DNA of 64,000 nt from Clonostachys chloroleuca (Eukaryota > Ascomycota > Sordariomycetes > Hypocreales > Bionectriaceae). The position numbers and the translations under genes were made by a program. The notes below the pieces were generated by a model. That model saw only the letters and a list, made by a program, of their open reading frames with translations. It was not told the origin of the DNA and searched no databases. Location: NCBI GenBank assembly GCA_037952775.1, contig JBANAY010000003.1, positions 37,200,001-37,264,000 on the forward strand, read 5' to 3'. Positions 23,339-35,526 of the stretch are shown here, piece by piece (within the stretch, counting starts at the first letter, position 1; the number at the start of each line of letters is the position of its first letter).

Positions 23339-26300
23339 AGGACGGGAGGAGACTTGCTACACCAAAGGCACCTTACGACCACGACAATAAATTTTTCCCG
23401 CCTCATCTCGCGAACACCTTACCGGTCTGATACGACATAATCTTTCCGGCCCAACTCTTGACAGAGTTGCCGAACAATGTTTTTTCACTACTTGGCACAG
23501 ACTAGGCCAACATGATACCCGGCGCCCCCAGCGCTTTTGATATTCGCCTTCTTCATACGATCAGCTCACGCAACAGCACGATGATGGCGCAATAAAATTT
23601 TGAACTGTACATTACTATTGTTGCTTTTCGTTCATATACGACCAACACACGGATTCACGGTGCATCATATGGAGTAGCCCGAGGCCGCTTTTTCTTTTCA
23701 TCTTTTTTTCTCTTCTTCCGTTTCCAGCCTATTATTTGACTCTTCTTTATTTGTTGCGGACACAATTTGTGTCTAGAGAGGCTCAAGCCACGCTGAGGGG
23801 TTGTTTGCGAACCATAAAAACGAGGGGGAAGAGAATTCTTCTCGGCATACCACGGGCGTTTTGAATTTTGACGGCAGAAAATGCCGTGCGGCATCCGGAC
23901 CTTCGGACTTCGAATTAAAAGGCGTCACGGCTTTTGTAGAGGTAATGACATAAGGATATCATAACTTCAGGAGACAGACTTGGGCACAGCACAATTGACT
24001 ACATTCTACTACAACATGACCACGCGTGAATCAGCCAACTGCTTCGAGGTGAAATGCGAGAATGCGATTCGATTCGTACTAACACTAACACTACTACCTA
24101 GGTAGTTGGTAGTTATCAACGAACTCATCCCAGCTGATCAATAGAACAGCTAGCGGCCGGTATCCAAATCGCTAGCGGCAAGGTTGGGCTGCGGTGAGGC
24201 CGTGGAAGATGAACCCGCGTGGCAGAAGCCCAGGGCTACTAGCGCATTGGGAGGCTTTCCTATTTCCTATTCCCTATCAAGGCGTCGATCTCCAAAGTGC
24301 AGCCTCATTTCCTACATCGGTGAGTATCGCTGGCCATGGACATCACCCAATACTACAGCAACCCGGCAGTTTGAGCATGATCACAACCCTCTAATGATGA
24401 TGCGATATTGTCAAACCATCATTCTGCATCAGTCCCTGGATAGAGTTGATAGATCACATCATGATGACAATGACACGGGGTTCCGTTGCTTGCCTGCCAG
24501 CCACGGATTAGACACGACGGAAACGTCGCTGTGAAACATCACTCGAGACCATGATGCTGGCTCGAAAATAAAAGTTTGCTTGCCACGATTGAGCACATGT
24601 CACGTCGATTCCAAGCATCAACCCGCCACCTGCTTTTTCCCGAGTGTCTGGCTGCTCGCTAATGTACCCCCCGATGATGTCTTTCCGTTCATGGGTGGTG
24701 AACACCCCTAATCCCTCCCTCAGAAACCCAGCCCAGCGGTCAGGGACCCCCCTGTGACTCGAAGACTTTCGAAAGAAGCAGTTCGCCTGCAAGCGGGTAC
24801 TATGTTTTTTTTGACAGGAGTGGCACCCAAATGACGGGAGTCGTCTCCGGCCCAACGGACTGTGGCCGTCTTGCTTGTCGGGCATCCTCCATGCAAATTA
24901 ATTGTCCGGAATTCATTTACTGGAGGATTTGACAGAATTCGAGGTCATGCCCGCTTGGGCTCTAGCACGGGCGGGAAGACGTTTCTTAGCTCGTTGCGCG
25001 CTGCGACCCTCCCAGGCGCCCGATGGCTGGGTTGCGAACCTGCCGTGTGCATAGGGCGGGCAGGCTGAAGGGTCCTCACCCTCCCCGGCGGTGCTGTCGC
25101 GCGGCTCCAGGCTGGCAGGCTGGCCCTCCATGTGCGCGACACGGCGACTCCTCAAGGGTCTCATCTCATGTCATCTCACGTCGTTTCCTCGCTTGTTAGT
25201 AGGGAGGGGACAGCCAGACCGACCCCCACCCACACCACAGCAACGCTAATCTTCTACTCCGTACACACATTTAACTTCCCTGATCAGTTTTCCACCCACC
25301 TTCTGTTCATTGGCGGCTCCAGGTTCTTGTTTTTTTTTCTCTCGGGCTCTTTAGCGGGGTGCGCATGTGCGTGTCTCCATCTCTAGTTCCCCCATCCATC
25401 TCGTAGCTCGTCTCATCAACTTTAGTGTTGAACTGCCACAACGTGACGAGAAGGAAAAGAACACCAAGGCCATCGTAGTAAACATAGCATATCAAAGCCT
25501 CTAATGTGAAAACAATCAACTAACCTTGTAATAAACCCAAGATCAAGCTACCCATATATCGTAGAATATTCTATTCATGTTTTTTATTATTATTATTATC
25601 GCGTCTACTATTCTGAACTAGAAAGTGAGGTCTCTTGCGTGCTCTGCTGTCGTTTATCCCAGTCGCTTGCATACACGAACGCGGGAGAAAAAAGCCAGGG
25701 ACCCGGAAAAGTTAGAATTCTCCCATCCCTGGGCAAAGTGACAAGTTACCACGGATACATGCATGGGTTGGCGGTCCGTTTAGGTTTCCCCTCCCCCCTT
25801 CTCCACTGTATGAATGAATATCTTCATCCGTCCCAACACGCATAGTACTCTCTTTCCACCTTGCCTCTCTTTTAGGTGGTTGGTTCTTCTTCTTCATCCT
25901 TTTTCGTCGTCCTGCATCTGGCGCTGTCGCATCGGTGTTTCTTACGAGTGTGAGAGGAGACGCTCTCGGGGTCCCTCCAGCGAGACGTGTTTCAGTGTCA
26001 GTTGAGAGGGGGGCGGCTTACATGGTGCACTGTGCATGCAATGCATGTATGTCATGTCGATCATTGGCCAAGAGTGACGTCGGGATTAGCAAAAACGTCA
26101 AAGAATGGGTACACTAGGTACAGCGTCGCATTCGTCTTTTGTGTGCATTGTTTTTTTTTATAAACAAGCCCGTTTGTTCTCTAGGGAAAGTTAGCCCGAA
26201 ACGGTATATCAGAAGTGCAATTAAGATCGTCGCCGTCGTTCGTCATATTCAGCAAATGTGGATTTATGGGGGCTGCAACGGTGTTGGTGACAGCTCACCA

Positions 26301-26463
26301 ACGAAAGCTTGAGCTCGTCTGCAGGCGAACCAACACGCAGTTTGACAGGCAGGGTTCAGGGAGGAAACATATAGTACAGAGAGAGAATAGCGTTCCAAGG
26401 GGGTGTGTATTGTATGGGGGAGACCTCTATCCTGCCGTATCGTATCGTATCGTCTCCCTTTCC
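23339..26463. other. 3.1-kb gap between convergent genes
   Basis: The SCOC-type gene ends at 23338 on the plus strand and TRS130 ends at 26464 on the minus strand, so this gap contains only 3' ends in the present model. No recognisable gene is seen on either strand. It contains a 10-bp palindrome TACCTAGGTA at 24095-24104, a short TTA repeat around 25581-25600 and a triple GTATC repeat near 26436. An unrecognised gene or non-coding RNA is possible given the length. Confidence 0.5.
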
Positions 26464-29400
26464 TCACAGGACCCGCATCCGACCACTCTTCGTGATCCTT
26501 TCCTGCTCAAGGACCATCGGTCCACCACCAGGTCCACTCGCGTCCAGGCTCACCGTAACTCCCGTCCTGCCATTGACCACCCTGATTGTCTCTCCGAGGT
26601 TCCTCCAGTCAATTTCGAAAGTCTGTGCCGCCGGCTCCAAGGGCCTGCCGTCTTCCTGCGATATCTCCTTGATCTCTACTGTTGGATACGGCAGCCAGCC
26701 CTCCCGCTGCGGTATGAGCACCAGTGGGATATCCGCCTCCGTCTCCGGCGTCGAGGTGCGCATGTCGGGGTCATAGGGGATGACAAAGTGCCCCTTTCGG
26801 CGTCCGCCGATAAGCCATGATTCACCTGGTGCGATTACTTCGTAGCTAAACTCTTGATCCTCCTTGCGTGTGGAATCCGTGTCCCAGATCCGAGTCCACT
26901 TGAGCTGCAGCGTGGCAGACAGAACCTGGTTGATCGTGACAACTGGAGCTGCCCCATGATCTCCTTCGGTCAGGCCAGGGGGTGGGGGCTGTAGGCGGAT
27001 GTTGGCTGTGTGCAGGACGGAAACAGATGGCATTTCCATCGGGATCAGTATCGACGACGTTTCGGTGACGTTGGTTTTGGGGATCGGCACCGCAGGAGTC
27101 GCGCGCTGCCATTCCTCGAGTAAGGCAGCAACGGCTGCCGCAGCGGTTTCCTCCGTCCCAGGAAGCTTCCCGAGTCCCCTCAGCTGGCGCTTCCATGGAA
27201 TCTCCTTGAGGAACTTGGTCGACACCTCGCCGAGCAGAGCTGCATGTTCCAAGTCGAAGACGTCCAGTTCCGACTTGAGCCGTCCAGCAATTACAGCTCC
27301 AATGGGCTTTGCGAACTCTGCGAGTGGGGAATCCTGCTGTTCCAAATACTCCGCAAAGGATCTGCTGACAAGCTCTTGCATCTCGGCGAGGAGTTCGGTG
27401 TAGTGCAGCTTGAGGTACATGGTCTTCTCCGAACGCTTGCTAGGCGCGCTTTGCGTCTTTCTCCTGACCTTGTATAGCAGGCTAGCAGGTTGCTTGGCAA
27501 AGATTGTCACAGTCTCGGTGGGGGCAATTCCGAAAGAAGACCCGAAGAGCTCTGACTCAATCAGTTGGCTCTTGTAGAGGCGAATAGGATTCGAGCTAGC
27601 CGTGGTAACGCTGAATCTCGAGAATAAAGTGTCATGCTTGAACACATCCTGAACGTTGACACCCACCGCCAGTGATACAGAGATGGAGATGGCCTTTGCA
27701 AGGTAGAATGTTTCTCCAGACTTCGTCGTGTAGGTGACTTCGACCTTTGATCCCACCTGTCCGAAATCTTGTTCGATGGTATATGGGAAGCGGAGGGTCA
27801 GAGTTGTATCTTTGTCCACTGGGCCTATGAAGAAAAGCCCAGCTTCAGGGGGCTTTGCAAACTCATCAGACGAGTCAACAAAAGTGGCATCGGTGGTGAC
27901 AAGTCGAAGGCCTCCAGTTGTAGGCTTGACCCGGATCTCGCAGCTTGCCAAGTCATTCCAGCCCGTGCTGAGTGCGAGATCCAGGGAGTTGGTTCGGTCA
28001 AGGGCGGTATGTTTCGTCGCCGTCAAATTGACATCGAGTGAGTTGACACGCTGATAAAGCGTAACTTCTGCCTCAGGGAAAGTCTCGTCTTTAGTAAACA
28101 CAGGAATGGTGAGGTCGCGGTCGTAATGGAGGGTTAGATGATTCGACGAGAGGTTAAAATGGTCCACCCGATAGGTGCCCGGGACAATAGACTGCAGCCA
28201 GTTAGTAAAAGAAGCTCATATTCTAGGTGGTGGGTTCGATAGTACTCACATTGGTGTCGACTGTGACTGTATTCATGCCCCGAGTAAGGCGAACACTCTT
28301 GTTGCTCGAGAATTTCACCTCTTTAGCCGGACCACCACTTAGGCTCGTCATCCTCAACTCTGCCGCGTTGATATCCATGCCATCCGGCAATAAACAACGC
28401 AGTTTGATGGTCAAACTGCAACTATCTCGGTCATCGTGATATACCGGCGCTCCCACGAGGTCAATCTCTGTCATAAAGCTGGCAAGGGATATCCGAGTGT
28501 TTTTTGGCAAATATTCTGTAAGCTCGGACACGTTACCAGCGACTGACGTGATTAAGGAGAGATCAGGATACTCGGCTTTCTTTTGTTCTGAGACCGATGT
28601 TAATCTCAATGCCAGCCGCTCTTTTTCACCCGCGCAGGCTTTGGTCAGCAACTTGAAAGCAATTTTTACAAATTCTTGCTTAGACTGAAGCTCTCGAAGA
28701 GACTTGGAGTACATGATCAACATGGAAAGTTCCAATGAACTCCATCCGCTCTCGCCGAAAAAGGGCGTGGCCAGGCTGAAGTAATATGTGGCCTGGCGGT
28801 ATTCTTTGAGGTGAAATTTCAGAACCGCAAGATCGGCCATTTGGGCTTGAGCAGAGTAATCTTGACCAGCAGCGGTATAATGCCGCAGTGCCTTGTCAGT
28901 GAGAATCTCAAACATCCGGTAAAAGTCATCGACGTTGCCAGTTGCACTGATCAACAGATTGTTGGCAATACCAGCATTGGTCGGCGGTACAGCTCTTGGA
29001 TTGGTCTCAGCTTCAGTGCCCTCCGTTGATGAGATATCATCGTCATCCAGACTAATCTCCTCCAGTTCGGCAGAGTCCAGCTCTTTCACCAGGGGAGCCT
29101 CAGGCCACCCGTTGGTCCAGCCACGCTTGGCACCAAGATTCTGGAGGATACTGCGTGACAAGAGGTATAAGTCGGCTCGCTTAGCAGCCAGATCTTCCAT
29201 CCCCGTCTTAGCAGCCTGTGCTTCCTGAAATCGGCCCAGTGCAGAGGTGCCCCCCGCGCCAGGGTTGGGAAACACACCTGGGCTGGGAGGCGGTTGAGGC
29301 ACAGGGCTGAAAAGTAGCGATGAACTTCTGGCAGGATGTAGCATCGTCTTAGGCTCGGGTATGGATGCCTTGGGCTCCGTGGCGCCAGACGGCGCAAGTG

Positions 29401-31226
29401 TTGAGCCTGATGGGGTAAGAGTTGATGGTGGAACAGGGAGAGATGATGACGAGGTCTGTGCCAATACTTGTTCCGCTACCGAGAAAGCGAATGTCGAAAC
29501 AACATTGTCGATCACCTCAAGCTCCTGGGGGCTGATTTTCTCAGAATCATCGCGGTCCGCCATCACAGCAGCATAAATGTCGTCACGCATGACTTGAGAC
29601 ACTGCCGGAATAAACTGAAGCGTCCTTCGACAGACCTCTGCGAGGTGAGTAAAGTTCTCTGTCTCTTCATGCTTGCTAGCAGGCGGAGGGGCGCGTGGTG
29701 CCACGCCATGAAGCACCGAATCTTGTTGTTCTTTCAACTTTGCAATCAGCTCTTCTCGCGATGGGAAGGTGTTTCCAAGACGCAGTAATAACGCGATTTG
29801 CCGAGCGAAGATGTAGCATTGGAAGTCAAATACAGACACATCGTTAGCTAGGATCATGTCTCGGTATGGCTTCTTCGTGGCGCTGATTGCGATCTCGTCC
29901 AGTTGGTCAGCATCGTGAGCCCCTGACTGCATATCAACTGCTTCCTCATCGTCATCACTATCCGAGATTTCCTTTAGAGCCTTATCAATCACGCTCTTCA
30001 CCTCCTCGCTGTATTTTAAAAGGGCTCCTCCATGCTGCTCGGGGGCTCCTGTCTCAATCTGTGTTTTTATGATTGAATCCAGTCCCACGCTAAGTTCATC
30101 GTAACCGACTAAAGCATCCTCAACCAACCCCACAGTCTCAAACCCCCTGGCCAGTCCTTCTTTCAAGATGAAGAAGGTGCAGAAATTCCATCCAGGAAGG
30201 TTTCGCTGAGAATCTCTTTCTCTGATGCCCTCCTCGTATTTCGTCACTCGTTTATCAAATGAGCTTAAAATTAGGTCCTTCATCTTGCTGATGAAATCAT
30301 TCCAGGCATTCTCTGCATCTTTGTCTGTCTCAACATAGCCGGAGGGCACAGCAGGGACTACCCGGGGGAGAAGGTCGTAGGGAACATCGTTGATTCCAAT
30401 GCGAATTTGTGTCACTCTGTCCACGAATCCTTTCCCTGATATGTTGAAGTCGGATCGGAACTTCTCCATCAACGGCGTTGAGCCTGGTCTCCATCTGGAT
30501 GAAGTACTCTTTGACTCGGTTGAGGCACTGTCTGATTTGCTTTGGTTGCTTCGAGGTTGTGTCGCAGCAGCCGTATTAGGGATGACGACGTGGACAATCA
30601 ACCACTCGAAGGCGTCGTGGCCTTCGTTGAGGCTAGCGGTGCCGCTGCTGGACTTCTTGGAGCTGGCGGTTGCCGGCGTGGCATGTGTCTTGATCCAGCT
30701 TCTGACCTCCCCCCGGACTGTGTTTTTATAGGAATCGTTGTCGTCGCATCGAACCAGGAGAACTTTCAAGTACGGCGTCCGCCGCAATCCAGGAATCTGG
30801 TGACGCCTCTGGCCCCCTTGCGTCGTTGCCGCCGAAACTCCAGCGCTCTCGACAGTTTCAATTGAAGCAGCTCTACCGCCAACGTTCTGTGTCTGGAAGC
30901 CATCGTCTCGGGCTGTGCTGTCCGACCGTCGCAGCGCAGGAGAGGCCACGCTTGGCTGTGCTTCCTCGCCAGCACGTACTAAGTCGACATGGAGGGCTGG
31001 AATAGATCGCAGTGGACCTGCATGCGATTGCCAATGGAGATTTTGCAGCGGAAGGCGAGGTACTAGACCTGGCGCAAGGAGCTTGAAGACATCGTGGGGG
31101 TCGTGGTACTCGACTGCATGCGCATGGCGGTCAGCGGGACTTGGAAATGCGACATAGGGATTGTTTGAGGGATCAGGCACAGCACATACCAGTTACCTTT
31201 GAAGTCGAGTAGTTCTGCTGTTCCAT
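26464..31226 (-). CDS. TRS130: TRAPPII complex subunit Trs130 (TRAPPC10)
   Basis: Three exons on the minus strand: 31190-31226 (37 nt, 12 codons), 28250-31113 and 26464-28191. They are joined by GT-AG introns of 76 and 58 nt; the second has a TACTAAC branch site. The product is 1542 residues. The start is placed at 31226 because splicing the tiny first exon gives VTVEYHDPHDVFKLLAPG, the continuous start typical of fungal Trs130. Other hallmarks are LPLQNLHWQSHAGPLRSI, the VPYDLLPRVVP block and the long alpha-solenoid followed by a beta-rich C-terminal half. Trs130 is a core subunit of the TRAPPII tether and exchange factor for Ypt31/32 (Rab11) at the late Golgi. Length is at the upper end of the family because of low-complexity Ser/Pro inserts around residues 600-660. 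Confidence 0.88.
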
Positions 31227-32129
31227 GGCCAACAGCTGAGCTTTACGTGATTTGACACTGCAAAAGGTAAAGCTATCAAGCCCCTTAAGTTGCGTTGTGG
31301 GAGCTACGAGCTTCCCCAGGATGCGACCCCAAGCAAGTGGCCCGCCCACATTGCTGCCTACCCTATAGGCAGAGTACCAGGGTCTAGGATGTTGATGAAT
31401 ACAACAACCCTTGCCCGTGGAAAAATTCATCAATTATGAATTGATTCAACATGACTTGAGAGAAATTCTTAATTAATTTGCCAAAAGTTTTCTTCTTTCG
31501 ATCACTTGAGTCTCTCTATGATGAGACTCATGCGTTGGAATTTACCACTTTCACGTTGGTAGAACTCTTATCGATATCAGCTCCCCGAATTTCAATGAGG
31601 TGCTTCTAAATAAATATACGAACCACATTCAAACCACTCGCATTAGCAAGAGAACACTCAAAAAGAATGTTCCACAGAAGCATAGAAGTTGATGGGTACG
31701 CATTGGTTTTGAATCAGGACGTCGGCCATTGGTCATCAGGCGATAATTAGATGGCCATTCTCATCTATAGTTTTTTAATACCATTTTCTAAAACGAGCCC
31801 TTACATCCAAGCTTCAGCATTGCACTTTCTTTCTTTTAGACTCCATTCAACTTCCATAAGCGTACGACGCTATAGCCTAAGATAACGAACCGTCTTCTCG
31901 GTGTCGAGCGGTGGGCGAGAATGGCGAGGTAATTGGCTGGAAGCTGTGACGCCATACCGGAAGGATAGTGGGGTTTGTTGACCTAGCGAGGGGCATTTGA
32001 TAGTTTTGCCCCGCGATGTCAACGTGCAATGCCAAATCCCATCAACAACGCTCCCACATTCATTTCAGTTTCTATTTCCCTTGTTGATTTACGAACCATC
32101 TACTGAGTTGGATAATTAACAGTGCCAAC
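31227..32129. other. divergent promoter region TRS130 / MRI1
   Basis: About 900 bp between divergently transcribed TRS130 and MRI1. The middle part is AT-rich. No gene recognised. Confidence 0.6.
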
Positions 32130-33293
32130 ATGTCTACTCTCCAGGCAGTGCGCTACACCCGGGGCAAGCTCGAGGTCCTGGACCAGCTTCGCCTCCCCCA
32201 TGAATTCCACTATGATCTCGTCTCCAACCGAACAGAGGCATTCGACAGCATTGCCACCATGCGCGTTCGTGGCGCACCTGCAATTGCCATCGTAGCAAGT
32301 CTTGGCCTTGCCGTCGAGCTGCACAACCAGGGCCTTGCCACCGAATCCGTTGCCGACACCGTCACCCAGATCGACGAGGCCCTCGACTATCTCAAGCAGA
32401 GCCGCCCTACCGCCGTCGACCTTACCAATGCCATCAACCAGCTCAAGGCACGGATACGAGCACCCGAGAATGCAGACAAGAACACCGTCATAGCCGCCTT
32501 CATCGAGGAGTCTGAGCGCATCTTCGAGAAGGATCTCCAGACCAACCTCGCCATTGGCGCTTCCGGCACCGAGTGGCTGCGCTCCAACACCGGCGCCTCG
32601 ACCGACAAGCCCATTTCGGTCCTCACACATTGCAACACCGGTTCCCTTGCCACCTCTGGCCACGGTACGGCCCTCGGTATCATCCGAACTCTGCAGTCAA
32701 GTGGCCTTCTCCGCCACGCCTACTGCACCGAGACCAGACCGTACAACCAAGGAAGCAGACTGACAGCCTTTGAGCTCGTGTACGAGGGTATCCCCAGCAC
32801 GCTCATCACCGACTCGATGGCCGCCTCCCTGTTCCGCACCCAAAAGGACAAGACCAACATCACCGCCGTCATCGTCGGCGCCGACCGTGTGGTCCGCAAC
32901 GGAGACACCGCCAACAAGATCGGCACCTACCAATTGGCCGTCCTGGCCAAGCACCACGGCATCAAGTTCATCGTGGCAGCCCCCACAACCAGCCTCGACC
33001 TCGAGACGGAAACCGGAGACGGCATCAAGATCGAGGAGCGCAAGAAGGAGGAACTCACCCAGATTACAGGCGCCGTCGTCCGGCCGGATGGCACCATTGA
33101 TGAGAGCTCCAAGGTCAGAGTCGCGACGGCCGACCAGCGGGTCGGCGTCTGGAACCCGGCCTTTGACGTGACGCCCGCCGAGCTCATCGACACGGTCGTA
33201 ACAGAGAAGGGTGCCGTGGAGAAGGGCCCCGACGGCAAGTTTGACTTTAGCAAGATCCTGCCCGAGCGTTGGGCCAAGGTTGTTGGTGCTTGA
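32130..33293 (+). CDS. MRI1: methylthioribose-1-phosphate isomerase
   Basis: Intronless, 387 residues, the normal length. The enzyme isomerises 5-methylthioribose-1-phosphate to methylthioribulose-1-phosphate in the methionine salvage pathway in the cytosol. Family motifs are all present: MRVRGAPAIAIVASLGLAVE near residue 44, the catalytic Cys168 in LTHCNTGSLAT, ETRPYNQGSRLTAFEL, and catalytic Asp252 in VGADRVVRNGDTANKIGTYQ. These distinguish it from the related eIF2B alpha/beta/delta subunits, which lack the Cys. The ATG has good context (CCAACATG). The 3' end lies about 200 bp from the convergent M20 peptidase gene. Confidence 0.96.
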   Translation: MSTLQAVRYTRGKLEVLDQLRLPHEFHYDLVSNRTEAFDSIATMRVRGAPAIAIVASLGLAVELHNQGLATESVADTVTQIDEALDYLKQSRPTAVDLTNAINQLKARIRAPENADKNTVIAAFIEESERIFEKDLQTNLAIGASGTEWLRSNTGASTDKPISVLTHCNTGSLATSGHGTALGIIRTLQSSGLLRHAYCTETRPYNQGSRLTAFELVYEGIPSTLITDSMAASLFRTQKDKTNITAVIVGADRVVRNGDTANKIGTYQLAVLAKHHGIKFIVAAPTTSLDLETETGDGIKIEERKKEELTQITGAVVRPDGTIDESSKVRVATADQRVGVWNPAFDVTPAELIDTVVTEKGAVEKGPDGKFDFSKILPERWAKVVGA

Positions 33294-33500
33294 AAGGGGA
33301 AAATAGATAGCGAATTTCAAATGTCACATGGAAGAAACGTCTTATGATGAGATTGCTTGTTACCTATGGTTTTGCAGTATCAAACCTCGCTGATGCTTTC
33401 CATGACATTCTTATAATATTTTACTTGTAGATAAAGCGAGAATTTAAAAGAATAGCGATAGACTTAAACGTTTTCCAACGGAACAACAAAAAAAGCACCC

Positions 33501-34818
33501 TTACAGCTCCAAGTTGACGCTATCCTTGGCCTGGAGGGCGTGGAGAATTAACTTTTGGTACCCCTCGACAGCAGACTCCAAATCGCCAACTGTCAGGTTC
33601 TCGTGCGGCCCGTGAGCCACGAAAATCGTTCCAGGGCCATAAAGGTACTTGGTGAAGTCGCCCTTCAGGTGTGGCATATCGGTCCCGTAGTTGACCACAA
33701 TCTGGTCAAACCCTGCAAGTAATCCCAATAGTCAGTTTACTGAGCCACCTTGACACAACATATCAAACTTATTGAGGGCAAAAAGGGACCAGTCACTCAC
33801 CTTCAACCTCACAGTTAGCCTCCACAAATCCGTATCCTTGGGAGCATTCGAAATCAAATGCCTCCGGGTCAACCTCGTTCAGAATCGCCCGCATCCTCTC
33901 CTGGACGATATCCCCGCCCTCCTCTTGCGGCCCTAGAGCAACTCGGACCTGGAGTCCAGCAAAAGCTTCCTCAGGAATGACATTATCCGCGACACCGCCC
34001 TGGAGACGGCCCACGTTGACCGTCGTGTTCCCGTACACCTTGCTGCTGCCCAGATCCGTGTCCAGGATCTTCAGCAGGGCCCTCATCAGTAACTCATTGG
34101 CTGATTTTCCCAGCCAGGGATACCCGCTGTGTCCGCCCACTCCGTGAGCCCTGACATCGCATTGCAGCGCGCCCTTGTGGCCGCAAGCCAGCTTGCCCTC
34201 GGTGGGCTCACCAAAGATGACGGCATCGAAGGTAACATCGCGGATGTGGAAGTAATCATTCAGCTCGCGCATACCGTCGCCGGAAACCTCCTCTCCCACG
34301 ACGAATGCCAGCATCACATCGCCGTTAGCAACCTTGCCTGCCTTGAGAAGTTCGTCCAGGGCCGTCACCATGGCGGCAACGCTGGCCTTGGCATCAACGC
34401 TTCCACGACCGCTGATCCTTGTCTTCTTGGTCACCTCGCCATCCTCAATGTGGTAGGTATAGAAGGGGGGCACGGTATCAATATGGCTCGTCAGCAGCAC
34501 CCTGGGGTTGGGCACGCCGTTCACCTTGGGCCAGGCGACAACGTCGGCACGGGGTTCGTTGCTGGGCGTGTTTTCCCTGGGCGGGACGCCGGTGGTCACT
34601 GAGGCCCACCCCTTGCGAAGAAAATAGTCGTGCACCGAATTGCTAATGGTGTACTCCAGACCAGAGACTGATGAGGTCTCAACCAGCCACTTGTGCAAGC
34701 TTAGGAGCTCCTCCCGAAACGCCGGCGCCTCTTCATTGCTCGATGCTGAGGAGGGGATCTCGCCGCAGATTCCACGGGAGGCGCACGCAAGCGCGGAAGC
34801 AATTAGAGACACACGCAT
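33501..34818 (-). CDS. M20-family metallopeptidase (ArgE/CPS1-like), secreted or vacuolar
   Basis: Two exons on the minus strand, 33801-34818 and 33501-33712, joined by an 88-nt GT-AG intron, 409 residues. I choose the ATG at 34818 because it starts a signal peptide (MRVSLIASALACASRGICG); an upstream in-frame Met would place an implausible 47-residue basic stretch before it. The dinuclear zinc ligands of clan MH are visible: His112 in SHIDTVPPF, bridging Asp142 in GSVDAK, general base Glu176 with ligand Glu177 in GEEVSGDG, Glu204 in FGEPTE, and a C-terminal His in VAHGPHENL. Members hydrolyse small peptides or N-acyl amino acids. With a signal peptide, a secretory or vacuolar peptidase is more likely than a mitochondrial acetylornithine deacetylase. 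The substrate is not determined by sequence. Confidence 0.87.
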
Positions 34819-35526
34819 TGCTACGATTGGGGAGTGTTTGGTTGATTTAACTTTGGAACGATGTGCGAGCCGAGGTCGGTCATGAGATGAGGTAAGTGGG
34901 GACCTATATGGATTGGGATAGTGACAAAAAAACAAGCGCTGGCGAATGGGTGGTAGCATGCAGTTTTTGCTTTGCTTTCACAATGGAAAGGCAAAAAAGC
35001 ACCCTAGTACCTTGGTACTAGTACTCAATGACTTCAGATAATCCATTCCTGGCTAGACCAATCAGTTTTGAAATGATTTTTTTCCTAATGAATATCCCCC
35101 TACTTTGTCGTTACCAAAATTCCCTTATTCTTGGCATGCCGAAGCTGTCGACGCCTTTTTGTCACCTAGCAATGATGCAATTCAAAATGCAAGAGGTTGG
35201 CTGCCAGGGGCCAGCCTCTCGAGATCCTCTCACCCCACAAACATTAGGCATCACCAATGAGCTATCCCAAGTAAATTCCTAGACTGGAAATGGGTATAGA
35301 GGGGCAGCATGCTTCTGTAGCAAGCCATTGGATATAGAGGCTTCTGATTATCTCATTGAATAACACTTAAAGTAGGAGGGCACCTTCTAAAGATTAATTC
35401 TGTTGAGTGTTTCTATAGAACGTTTCATCCCATCACTATAAGGATGTTGCGTTACGATCTGTACCTCTCCACAATATACATAACTCTGAAGAAGTATCAG
35501 TTAGCCTATGCTGCCGCTTTTGGGCC
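34819..35526. other. intergenic, AT-rich
   Basis: About 700 bp between two minus-strand genes, AT-rich. It holds the promoter of the M20 peptidase and the 3' end of the next gene; no separate gene seen. Confidence 0.55.

Noticed and set aside
24095..24104. TACCTAGGTA palindrome as a possible regulatory site.
   Set aside because: Single occurrence far from any start codon; short palindromes of this kind are common in these genomes.
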